Assembly: GCA_030538705.1 (NCBI GenBank)
Contig: JAUNTL010000006.1
Coordinates: 1-32,296, forward strand
Source: Paracoccus sp. (in: a-proteobacteria)
Lineage (GTDB): Bacteria > Pseudomonadota > Alphaproteobacteria > Rhodobacterales > Rhodobacteraceae
Length of the DNA stretch: 32,296 nt
Direction of reading: 5' to 3'
Shown: positions 6,822 to 13,896 of the stretch, piece by piece
How the letters are laid out: each line of letters starts with the position of its first letter
Position numbering within the stretch: position 1 is the first letter of the stretch
Notes under the pieces: model-generated
Told to the model about the DNA's origin: nothing
What the model saw: the letters and a program-made list of their open reading frames with translations, nothing else
Databases searched by the model: none
Made by a program: the position numbers and the translations under genes

Positions 6822-7094
6822 GCCCTCCCCATGAATGTCGGGATGAACCGAAAACGGCGCGGCAAGATCATGCGCATCATGGTTGTCTCCCGCGCATGCG
6901 GGGATGAACCAAGTCCATACGTCACTCCTGAGTTGATTATCACCTGTCCCCCGCACATGCAGGGATGAACCGACTAGCGTGATGATGATCCTCGGCCCCT
7001 ACCCCTGTTCCCCGCACCCGCAGGGATGAACCGCCGCGCCGGATGCGCCTGCGGTCCGGCGCGATCTGTTCCCCGCACGTGAACGCAATTGCGG
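6822..7094 (+). CRISPR. Orphan, decayed type I-E-like CRISPR array
   Basis: Five 29-bp repeat units start at 6822, 6883, 6944, 7005 and 7066, an exact 61-bp period (29-bp repeat plus 32-bp spacer). The best units read CTGTTCCCCGCAC, then CATGC or CCCGC, then AGGGATGAACCG, matching the I-E repeat form (palindrome CCCCGC..GCGGGG, end GATGAACCG). Unit 1 is degenerate in its 5' half, unit 2 has scattered changes, and unit 5 keeps only CTGTTCCCCGCAC before diverging. Spacers are 6851-6882, 6912-6943, 6973-7004 and 7034-7065. Repeats differ from each other by point changes without indels, as in slow decay. No cas gene is in the window, so activity would need Cas proteins from elsewhere. Confidence 0.88.
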
Positions 7095-7147
7095 GTCGCA
7101 CAGCTGTGATCCGTTGCAGCGGACCTGACCAGCCAGGGCCTGCATAA

Positions 7148-7176
7148 CCGTAAACCCGCATTATAGGGATGCGCCG
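7148..7176 (+). repeat. Possible sixth, highly degenerate CRISPR repeat
   Basis: These 29 bases keep CCCGCA and AGGGATG at the right relative positions and end in CCG, like the array repeats. They are 82 rather than 61 bases after unit 5, so about 21 extra bases would have to lie between. Suggestive only. Confidence 0.35.
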
Positions 7177-7319
7177 GGCCGCCCGTGATCACATCGCGAC
7201 ACGATCGCGGGCGCGGTTCCCGGCATCCGCAGCCTGCACCGCGCGGAACCTCGGCCATTCCTCCACCGTTTCTCCAGAATACGGGTGCAGGAAAGCAGCT
7301 GAAGAAACGGAGCAGCATC

Positions 7320-7685
7320 ATGACCCTACCCTTTCCAAGACAGCCGGATGGCAAGCCCCATGCCTGGGGTCTGACAGGCGACGCACCCAGCGAAATCTGG
7401 GAACGCTTCTCGCCCGCCTATGAGGCGCAGGCCGAAGCATTGTGGAACGAATTCAGCCGTATGGGCCTGATCCCGGCGCTGGAATGGGCCGGCTCGCAGG
7501 ATGGCGAGGCCGTGATCGGCCGCGATGATGCGGGCGAAATCGTCATGCTGTTCCATCTGGAAATGCCCGGCGAGGCACAGGCGCTGCATCAGGCGATCAC
7601 CGAGAACCGGCTTGCGGCGTTCATCCGCTCGGCCATCGCGCAGGCAGAACACGAGGCCGCCGCATATCGTGATCCGGCAGACTGA
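7320..7685 (+). CDS. Hypothetical protein, 121 aa
   Basis: Not recognised. The start at 7320 is chosen because MTLPFPRQPDGKPHAWGLTG gives a protein-like N-terminus and GAAGAAACGGAG precedes it; in-frame upstream codons read like non-coding DNA. The protein is acidic and probably soluble, with no signal peptide or membrane segment. Aromatic and acidic blocks occur (EIWERFSPAYEAQAEALW; GEIVMLFHLEMPGEAQALHQ) and the C-terminus is helical and Ala/Glu-rich. It stands alone between the CRISPR relic and the mutasome operon. A hairpin follows it. Third-position GC bias supports coding. Confidence 0.7.
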   Translation: MTLPFPRQPDGKPHAWGLTGDAPSEIWERFSPAYEAQAEALWNEFSRMGLIPALEWAGSQDGEAVIGRDDAGEIVMLFHLEMPGEAQALHQAITENRLAAFIRSAIAQAEHEAAAYRDPAD

Positions 7686-7899
7686 CCGCCCCGGCACGAT
7701 CACGTGACCCGCACGAGGTCTGGCACTGCCAGACCCCGCACCACCACATCACCAGCTTACGCTTGACCGCAGGATGCGGGAACGCGCGGCACATCCGCGT
7801 GGGCCGTTCCCGATGATGATGGCAGCGGGATGTGCCGGGCAGGCCCGCTGTGCCCGTCAATATGAAAAGGCCAAACCGGGCGCGGACCGCCCGACACTG
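7686..7899. other. Non-coding gap downstream of the 121-aa gene
   Basis: Contains the hairpin at 7717-7735 and otherwise nothing I can support. It joins the inverted dnaE2-tail repeat (7900-7997), making 592 bases without a gene before imuA. Confidence 0.5.
7717..7735. terminator. Perfect inverted repeat after the 121-aa gene
   Basis: GGTCTGG and CCAGACC with CACTG between, 32 bases past the stop at 7685. It lacks a T-run. It could be a terminator or a protein-binding palindrome (GGTCTGGCA-C-TGCCAGACC). Confidence 0.4.
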
Positions 7900-7997
7900 T
7901 CCGGCTGGCCCGTGGGATCTGCCCGATGTGACCGCATGACGGCCTGTCGCTTAGTGAAAGCCTGTCGTTCCGTGAAAATCGCGGCCGGGGAACAGCT
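7900..7997 (-). repeat. Inverted copy of the dnaE2 3' end and its downstream bases
   Basis: On the minus strand this region reads CTGTTCCCCGGCCGCGATTT, TCAC, an 18-base tandem duplication, then a match to the bases after the intact dnaE2 stop (CCGTCATGC, CACATC, GGCA). With the duplication removed I count 49 of 58 identical bases against 13569-13634. Weaker similarity continues to about 7900. It lies inverted relative to the copy at the operon's far end, so imuA-imuB-dnaE2 sits between inverted repeats. Confidence 0.7.
7942..7977. repeat. Tandem 18-bp duplication within the inverted repeat
   Basis: Units 7942-7959 and 7960-7977 share GCCTGTCG and GTGAAA and differ at three central positions. 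Comparison with the dnaE2 terminus shows that only one unit is ancestral; the other is a later duplication. Confidence 0.7.
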
Positions 7998-8242
7998 GCC
8001 CCGTCGCGGATCACCGGGCCGGTCCGCAAATCTTGCCTGCCTGCCGCCGCCGGCATCCGGTGACGGCAGGGCCGGCCCGGACCCTGCCTGCGGCCAGAGG
8101 AACGACCGGGATCGGGGCGGCCGGTGGCACCGCACGACCGGCCGGCCGGCGGTTGTGCCTGCTCATGCATCACAATCCCGACCGGCGCATCAACGCCCGG
8201 CCCACCGTCCATTGCGATTCTCCACAGGCCGGGGCGGTGTGA

Positions 8243-8271
8243 TTGGCACTTTGCGTCCGGGCCTCTATCTT
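8243..8271 (+). promoter_or_regulatory. Putative sigma-70 promoter of the imuA operon
   Basis: TTGGCA (8243-8248) and TATCTT (8266-8271) are separated by 17 bases. A start 7 bases beyond the -10 falls on base 8278, the A of the imuA ATG, so the transcript would be leaderless. I see no clear alphaproteobacterial SOS box (GTTC-N7-GTTC) in the 200 bases upstream. Confidence 0.5.
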
Positions 8272-8277
8272 CGGGGC

Positions 8278-8856
8278 ATGCATGCGCCAGACATCACCGC
8301 CTATCCCCTTATGCCGGCCCGCGTCCACGAGGCTTGTGGCCCGGCCGCATTCAGCTTTGCGACGATCGCCGCCGCGCAGATGGGGACCGGGGTGCTGTGG
8401 GTGCGCGGGCGGTGGTTGAACGGGCAGATCAATCCGCGCGGGTTTGACGGCCTCGATCCGGGGCAGTTGATTCTCGCCCAGACCAGCAGCCAGACCGACA
8501 CTCTGGCCGTGGCCGAGGAGGCGCTGCGCGACGGCGCCCTGCCATTGGTGGTGGCAGAGATCAGCGCGCCGCTGTCACTGACTGCGGGCCGGCGGCTGCA
8601 ACTGGCGGCGGCGGCCGGCGGCACGACCGGGTTGTGCCTGATCCCCGAAGGCATGGGCAGCAATGCCGCCGAAACACGCTGGCACTGCGCCCCGGTGTTC
8701 GATCTGCGGGACTCGACTCTGCAATGCTGGACGCTTATCAAGAACAAATCAGGAACAATTGGGCGCTGGTATGTTCGATGGGACGCAAAGGCGCGTCATG
8801 TGCATGTGGTTTCCCAGACTGGCCAGCGACCGGGCGATGAGGGTGCGGCCGGTTGA
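8278..8856 (+). CDS. imuA: ImuA, RecA-like mutasome accessory protein
   Basis: ImuA is a RecA/SulA-like component of the damage-inducible ImuA-ImuB-DnaE2 translesion mutasome. The 192-residue protein starts MHAPDITAYP at the first in-frame ATG after a good promoter; the frame is open further up, but that sequence includes a repeat relic and no ribosome site. Family features include HEACGPAAFSFATIAAAQ, VLWVRGRWLNGQINPRGFDG, LILAQTSSQTDTLAVAEEAL (the RecA-like core) and LSLTAGRRLQLAAAAGGTTG. It ends in VVSQTGQRPGDEGAAG. It overlaps imuB by 86 bases, so the two are tightly coupled. It is at the short end of the family (about 190-260). Confidence 0.85.
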   Translation: MHAPDITAYPLMPARVHEACGPAAFSFATIAAAQMGTGVLWVRGRWLNGQINPRGFDGLDPGQLILAQTSSQTDTLAVAEEALRDGALPLVVAEISAPLSLTAGRRLQLAAAAGGTTGLCLIPEGMGSNAAETRWHCAPVFDLRDSTLQCWTLIKNKSGTIGRWYVRWDAKARHVHVVSQTGQRPGDEGAAG

Positions 8857-10225
8857 GGGGCCATTCGCGCTGACGCTGACACAGGCAAATGCCAACCGCA
8901 TCCACGACCTGAATGCGGCGGCCGAGGATACGGGTCTTTATCGCGGCATGTCACTTTCGGATGCGCGGGCCTTTTGCCCCGATCTGATCAGCCGCCCGGC
9001 CGATCCGCGCGGTGATGCGCGGTTTCTGGACGGGTTGCGCCGCTGGGCCGTGCGCTGGTGCCCGTGGGTCGGCCGCGAGGGTGATGACGGGCTGGTGCTG
9101 GACATAACCGGCTCGGCCCATCTGTTCGGCGGCGAATCGGCGATGGCCGCGACGATCCGCGACCGGCTGACACGGGCCGGACTGTCGGTCAGGCTGGGGT
9201 TAGGGGATACGCGCGGCGCGGCCTGGGCACGGGCCCATTACGGCGAGACCGCCGCGCTGGACGAGCTGCCTGTGGCGGCACTGCGGCTGGACGGGCAACA
9301 GGTGACCTCTCTGCAACGGTTGGGCCTGCGGACGGTCGGGCAGCTTGCGCAGACAGCGCGCGCGCCGCTGGCCCGGCGTTTCGGGCCGGGGCTGCTGATG
9401 CGGCTGGATCAGGCATTCGGCCACCAGCCCGAACAGATCAGCCCCGCGCCCGAGCCGCCCCATTACGGGGTCCGGCTGACCCTGCCCGAGCCTGTCGGGC
9501 TGCTGGCCGACGTCATGGCCGCGACCGCGCGGCTGCTGGAACGGCTGTGCGGCAAGCTGGCTGCGCAGGAAACGGGGGCGCGGGTGCTGTGCCTGACGCT
9601 GCACCGCGTGGACAGTCAGGCGCAGCATGTCGAGCTGCGTCTTGCCCGGCCCATGCGCGACCCGGCCCGCATCCTGCCGCTGTTTCAGCGCGGTGTGGCA
9701 CAGGTCGATGCGGGGTTCGGGATCGACCAGATCCGGCTTGAGGCGGTGCAGGCCGAGCCTCTGCCGGCCGAACAGATCACCCCTGCCGGCCGCCGTGATC
9801 CGGGGCGTCTGGACGATCTTGTCACGCGGATCGGGACACGGATCGGGCTGGATCACGTGCAGCGCTTTCTGCCCACCGAAAGCCATATCCCGGAGCGCAG
9901 CTTTCTCATCGCGCCCGCCGCCGGCGCGCGCCCGAAAGGCAACTGGTCCGACCCGCGCCCGCGCCCGCTGCTGCTGTTTGCACCCGAACCGGTCGCCGCC
10001 ACCGGTTCCCGCCCGCCCGCAAGGTTTCGCTGGCGCCGCATGGCTCTGACCACCGGCCGCGCCACCGGTCCCGAGCGGATTTCCCCCGAATGGTGGCTGG
10101 AGGATGAAAGCTGGCGGCACGGCATGCGCGATTACTGGCGCGTCGAGACGCGGCAGGGCCGGCGCCTGTGGATGTTTCACACACCACAGAACCCCGGCTG
10201 GTTCGTGCAGGGGGAATTTGCATGA
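8771..10225 (+). CDS. imuB: ImuB, Y-family polymerase-like mutasome hub
   Basis: ImuB resembles Y-family polymerases but acts as a scaffold linking DnaE2, ImuA and the beta clamp. The 484-residue protein starts MFDGTQRRVMCMWFPRLASD; the MWFPRLASD motif is the family N-terminus. An alternative ATG lies 9 codons further in. LVLDITGSAHLFGGE near residue 112, LSVRLGLGDTRGAAWARAHY and LPVAALRLDGQQVTSLQRLG (HhH region) follow the Y-family order. The palm sequence reads DITGSAHLFGGE rather than the DEAYLD-type motif of active Y polymerases, as expected for ImuB. It ends in WFVQGEFA and overlaps dnaE2 by 4 bases (ATGA). Confidence 0.92.
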   Translation: MFDGTQRRVMCMWFPRLASDRAMRVRPVEGPFALTLTQANANRIHDLNAAAEDTGLYRGMSLSDARAFCPDLISRPADPRGDARFLDGLRRWAVRWCPWVGREGDDGLVLDITGSAHLFGGESAMAATIRDRLTRAGLSVRLGLGDTRGAAWARAHYGETAALDELPVAALRLDGQQVTSLQRLGLRTVGQLAQTARAPLARRFGPGLLMRLDQAFGHQPEQISPAPEPPHYGVRLTLPEPVGLLADVMAATARLLERLCGKLAAQETGARVLCLTLHRVDSQAQHVELRLARPMRDPARILPLFQRGVAQVDAGFGIDQIRLEAVQAEPLPAEQITPAGRRDPGRLDDLVTRIGTRIGLDHVQRFLPTESHIPERSFLIAPAAGARPKGNWSDPRPRPLLLFAPEPVAATGSRPPARFRWRRMALTTGRATGPERISPEWWLEDESWRHGMRDYWRVETRQGRRLWMFHTPQNPGWFVQGEFA

Positions 10226-13200
10226 CCCCGCAGGGGGGCGCTGCCCCCGCCGCGCAAGGCGCGGCCCCCCCGGGATATTTGGGGACAGAAGACGCCGCGG
10301 GCGCGGCTTATGCCGAGCTTTGCGTGACCTCGAATTTCACCTTTCTGACCGGGGCCTCGCATCCCGAAGAGCTGGTCACACGGGCCGCCGAGCTGGGTCT
10401 GGACGCCATCGCCATCACCGACCGCAATTCCCTGGCCGGGGTGGTGCGGGCCTGGTCGGCGCTGAATATCATCAGAGATCAAACAGATGAATCCCCCGGC
10501 ATCCGTTCGCAGCAGCTCAAGGATCCATCTTCGCGGCAGGGCGGCGGCGGGGCTGCCCTGACCCGCCCGAAAGGGGGACGCCTGCCGCGGCTGATTACCG
10601 GCGCGCGGCTGGTGTTGCGTGACAGCCCCGTGGAATGGGTCGCGCTGCCCACCGATCTGGCCGCCTATCAGCGGCTGACCCGGCTGTTGACGCGGGGCAA
10701 GCGGCGGGCGGAGAAGGGCGGCTGTCATCTGGATATGGCGGATCTGCTGGCAGGCTGCGCGGGCATGATCCTGATCGCGCTGCCCGCTGATCTGCAAGAT
10801 GCGGCCCCGAGCATCACGCAGATGCGGCAACGCTGGCCGGGCCATGTTTTTGTGGGTGCGGCGCCGCGCTATGACGGCTCGGATCAGGCATATCTGGCTG
10901 GCTGCGCCCGGCTGGCGCAGCAGACCGCCGCGCCGATGGTCGCGGTGGGTAATGTGCTGATGCACCGCGCAAGCCGCCGACAACTGGCCGATGTGCTGAC
11001 CTGTCTGCGGACCGGCTGCACCATTGACCGGATCGGCACAGGCGCGCTGCCCAATGCCGAAAGGCGGCTGAAAGGTGCCGGGGACATGGCGCGGCTGTTT
11101 CAAGATCACCCCGCCGCGCTGAGGCGCAGCGTCGAGATCGCGGGGCGATGCGCCTTTGATCTGGGTGAGTTGCGATATCAGTATCCCGACGAGGTTGCCG
11201 ATGGCGAGCCGCCCATGGCGCGCCTGACCCGGCTGGCACATGAGGGGCTGGCGCGGCGCTATCCTTCGGGCGCGACCGACAAGGCCCGAACGCTGATGGT
11301 CAAGGAACTGGCCGTGGTCGGAGAGCTGGATTACGCGCCCTATTTCCTGACCGTGCATGACATTGTGGGCTTTGCCCGCAGTCAGGGGATCCTGTGTCAG
11401 GGGCGCGGCTCGGCGGCCAATTCGATCCTGTGCTATCTGCTGGGCATCACCGATGTCGCCCCCGAGATGATCGGCATGGTGTTCGAGCGGTTCATCTCGC
11501 GCCACCGGGGCGAGCCGCCCGATATCGACGTCGATTTCGAGCATGAGCGCCGCGAAGAGGTGATCCAGTGGATCTATGCCCGCTATGGCCGCGACCGCGC
11601 CGGGCTATGCGCGACCGTGATCCATTTCCGCGCCCGCGCCGCCATCCGCGAGGTCGGCAAGGCCATGGGCCTGTCGCAGGATGTCACCGCCGCGCTGTCG
11701 GGGCAGATCTGGGGCTATAGCGGCGATGGCCCGGACCCTGAGCGCATCCGCGAGCTGGGTCTGGACCCGCGTGACCGGCGGCTGTCCCAGACCCTGCGGC
11801 TGATCGGCGAGATCATCGGCTTTCCGCGCCATCTGTCGCAGCATGTCGGCGGGTTCGTCATCACCAAGGGCCGTCTGGACGAGCTGGCACCGATCGAGAA
11901 TGCCGCGATGGAGGATCGCACCATCATCGAATGGGACAAGGACGATATCGACGCGCTTGGCATTCTCAAGGTCGATGTGCTGGGGCTGGGGATGCTGACC
12001 TGCATCCGCAAGGCCTTTGATCTGCTGCATCATCACGAGGGGCAGGCGCTGAGCCTTGCCACCCTGCCGCCCGAGGACGGCGCGACCTATGCCATGTTGC
12101 AAAAGGCCGATGCGGTGGGGGTGTTTCAGGTCGAAAGCCGGGCGCAGATGAACTTTTTGCCGCGGATGAAGCCGCACGAATTCTATGATCTGGTGATCGA
12201 GGTCGCCATCGTCCGCCCCGGCCCGATTCAGGGCGGCATGGTCCAGCCCTATCTGCGCCGCCGTCAGGGGCTGGAAACGGCCCAGCCCTTTGGCCCTGCG
12301 CTGGAACAGGTGACGCGCCGCACATTGGGCGTGCCGCTGTTTCAGGAGCAGGCGTTGCAAATTGCCGAGGTCGGCGCGGGCTATACCGCGGAAGAGGCCG
12401 ACAAGCTGCGCCGATCCCTCGCCAGCTTTCGCCGCATGGGCACGATTGGCGAGCATCGCGACAAGTTCATCGCCGGCATGATGGCCAATGGCTACAGCGC
12501 CGACGTCTCGGCCCGCTGCTTTTCCCAGATCGAGGGCTTTGCCGATTACGGCTTTCCCGAAAGCCATGCGGCGGCATTCGCGCTGCTGGTCTATGCCTCG
12601 GCCTGGGTGAAGTGCCATCATCCGGCGATCTTTGCCTGCGCGCTGCTTAACAGCCAGCCGATGGGGTTTTACGCACCTGCGCAGATCGTGCGCGACGCCC
12701 GTGAACATGGCGTCGAGATCCGCCCGGTCTGTGTCAACGCCAGCGCATGGGACAATACGCTGGAGCGTCGCGGTGACGGCGCTCTGGCCCTGCGGCTGGG
12801 ATTGCGGCAGATCCGGGGCTTTCGGCAGGATGATGCCGGATGGATCGGCGCCGCGCGCGGCAACGGCTACCCGGACCCCCAGTCGGTCTGGCTGCGTGCG
12901 GGCGTGGCCCCGGCCGTGCTGGAACAGCTGGCCGAGGCCGACGGCTTTACCTCTATGGGGCTGTCGCGGCGCGATGCGCTGTGGCAGGTCCGCGCGATTC
13001 GCGCCCCGGCCACCCTGCCCCTGTTCAGCGACCCCATCGACGGCGAGGCCATTCATGAACCGGCGGTCTCATTGCCCGCCATGCATATGGGCGAAGAGGT
13101 CGTCGAGGATTATGTCGCCACCCGTCTGACCCTGCGCGCCCATCCGATGGAGCTGCTGCGCCCGTCAATACCCGGCCTGACCCGTCATGACACCCTGATC

Positions 13201-13602
13201 ACCGCGCCCTTGCGGGTGATGACCGTCTGCGGCCTCGTCATCACCCGCCAGCGTCCCGGCACGGCCTCGGGTGTGGTTTTCCTGACGCTTGAGGATGAAA
13301 CCGGGGTCGCGAATGTGGTGATCTGGCGCAAGGTCTTTGACCGATATCGCCGCGAGGTCATGGGCGGGCGGCTGCTGCGCGTCACGGGCATGCTGCAACG
13401 CGAAGGGATCGTCACCCATCTGATCGCCCGGACGATCGAAGATGTTTCACACCAGCTGTCCGGCCTTGGCCACCCGATGCAGGACGCCATCGGTCAGACG
13501 ACACCGCAAACCGACAGCGCCCCGCGCCAGCGCGCGCTGCCCCGCGGCATGCATCCGCGCGAACAGGCAAAGCGCCTGTTCCCCAGCCGCGACTTTCACT
13601 GA
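10222..13602 (+). CDS. dnaE2: DnaE2, error-prone DNA polymerase III alpha (ImuC)
   Basis: Error-prone C-family polymerase that performs mutagenic bypass with ImuA and ImuB. It has 1126 residues and starts at an ATG overlapping the imuB stop, with GGGGGA six bases upstream. Order: PHP domain (AELCVTSNFTFLTGASHPEE from about residue 30), polymerase core with PDIDVDFEHERREE (catalytic D436 and D438) and ILKVDVLGLGML (D585), fingers (FGYPESH-like YGFPESHAAAFALLVYASAW), then an OB domain (MTVCGLVITRQRPG; FLTLEDETGVANVVIW). It ends RLFPSRDFH, the DnaE2 signature end. Two oddities: the first 28 residues are encoded by a REP-like double hairpin, and about 36 extra residues (nt 10471-10578) interrupt the PHP region. 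Confidence 0.95.
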   Translation: MTPQGGAAPAAQGAAPPGYLGTEDAAGAAYAELCVTSNFTFLTGASHPEELVTRAAELGLDAIAITDRNSLAGVVRAWSALNIIRDQTDESPGIRSQQLKDPSSRQGGGGAALTRPKGGRLPRLITGARLVLRDSPVEWVALPTDLAAYQRLTRLLTRGKRRAEKGGCHLDMADLLAGCAGMILIALPADLQDAAPSITQMRQRWPGHVFVGAAPRYDGSDQAYLAGCARLAQQTAAPMVAVGNVLMHRASRRQLADVLTCLRTGCTIDRIGTGALPNAERRLKGAGDMARLFQDHPAALRRSVEIAGRCAFDLGELRYQYPDEVADGEPPMARLTRLAHEGLARRYPSGATDKARTLMVKELAVVGELDYAPYFLTVHDIVGFARSQGILCQGRGSAANSILCYLLGITDVAPEMIGMVFERFISRHRGEPPDIDVDFEHERREEVIQWIYARYGRDRAGLCATVIHFRARAAIREVGKAMGLSQDVTAALSGQIWGYSGDGPDPERIRELGLDPRDRRLSQTLRLIGEIIGFPRHLSQHVGGFVITKGRLDELAPIENAAMEDRTIIEWDKDDIDALGILKVDVLGLGMLTCIRKAFDLLHHHEGQALSLATLPPEDGATYAMLQKADAVGVFQVESRAQMNFLPRMKPHEFYDLVIEVAIVRPGPIQGGMVQPYLRRRQGLETAQPFGPALEQVTRRTLGVPLFQEQALQIAEVGAGYTAEEADKLRRSLASFRRMGTIGEHRDKFIAGMMANGYSADVSARCFSQIEGFADYGFPESHAAAFALLVYASAWVKCHHPAIFACALLNSQPMGFYAPAQIVRDAREHGVEIRPVCVNASAWDNTLERRGDGALALRLGLRQIRGFRQDDAGWIGAARGNGYPDPQSVWLRAGVAPAVLEQLAEADGFTSMGLSRRDALWQVRAIRAPATLPLFSDPIDGEAIHEPAVSLPAMHMGEEVVEDYVATRLTLRAHPMELLRPSIPGLTRHDTLITAPLRVMTVCGLVITRQRPGTASGVVFLTLEDETGVANVVIWRKVFDRYRREVMGGRLLRVTGMLQREGIVTHLIARTIEDVSHQLSGLGHPMQDAIGQTTPQTDSAPRQRALPRGMHPREQAKRLFPSRDFH
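10234..10280 (+). repeat. REP-like double hairpin inside the dnaE2 5' coding region
   Basis: Two adjacent perfect hairpins: GGGGGC-GCT-GCCCCC (10234-10248) and GCCGCGC-AAG-GCGCGGC (10249-10265). A C-run and CGGGATATTTGGGGACAGAA follow. This pattern (GGGGGC.CTGCCCCC, a second stem, CCGGGATATTT) resembles common intergenic repeats of Rhodobacteraceae. Here it lies within the first 20 codons of dnaE2 and is translated as QGGAAPAAQGAAPPGYLG. Confidence 0.65.
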
Positions 13603-13635
13603 GGGTCAGACCGTCATGCCGCCACATCCGGCATG
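13553..13635 (+). repeat. dnaE2-terminus repeat, reference copy
   Basis: The last 50 bases of dnaE2 and 33 bases after its stop. This segment has diverged copies at 1152-1226 (same orientation) and 7900-7997 (inverted). Confidence 0.65.
13615..13635 (+). terminator. Hairpin after dnaE2
   Basis: CATGCCG and CGGCATG enclose CCACATC, 13 bases after the stop. There is no T-run. The structure lies in the part of the repeat that is shared with 7900-7997, where the stem is partly lost. Confidence 0.5.
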
Positions 13636-13687
13636 TCCCGCAGACCGGCCGCGTCCTGCTGGCGTGACCCGCAGCCGATCCGGCTTC

Positions 13688-13723
13688 CATGCAGCAGCGT
13701 TTTCCATGCGGCAGCGCTGCATG
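13688..13723. repeat. Long-loop inverted repeat downstream of dnaE2
   Basis: CATGCAGC (13688-13695) and GCTGCATG (13716-13723) form an 8-bp stem with a 20-base loop. It could act as a second-stage terminator. The rest of the gap before kbl holds no gene. Confidence 0.35.
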
Positions 13724-13810
13724 ACCGGCCTGCCCTGATACGGCCTGCAACGGCGCCACCCATCCAGCGGACGACATCACCGCCCCTGTCTGGCGGGCGG
13801 GTATCGGCCT

Positions 13811-13860
13811 TTATATTCCATAATAACGGATTTTAATCCTCTATCTTGACATCTCTCCAT
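13811..13860 (+). promoter_or_regulatory. AT-rich kbl-tdh control region with palindrome
   Basis: A sharply AT-rich block in an otherwise GC-rich region, just ahead of kbl. It contains the palindrome GGATTTTAATCC (13828-13839) and a TTGACA (13846-13851), though no convincing -10 lies at the right spacing. The palindrome is a plausible operator for the Lrp/AsnC-type regulator encoded downstream; this is inference. Confidence 0.4.
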
Positions 13861-13896
13861 AACCGCGCGACCTTTTGTCCAACGCAGGAGGACACC

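Noticed and set aside
7774-8277. Upstream extension of the imuA frame by 168 codons
   Set aside because: The added part crosses the inverted dnaE2-tail repeat and a tandem duplication and reads like non-coding DNA; the promoter lies after it.
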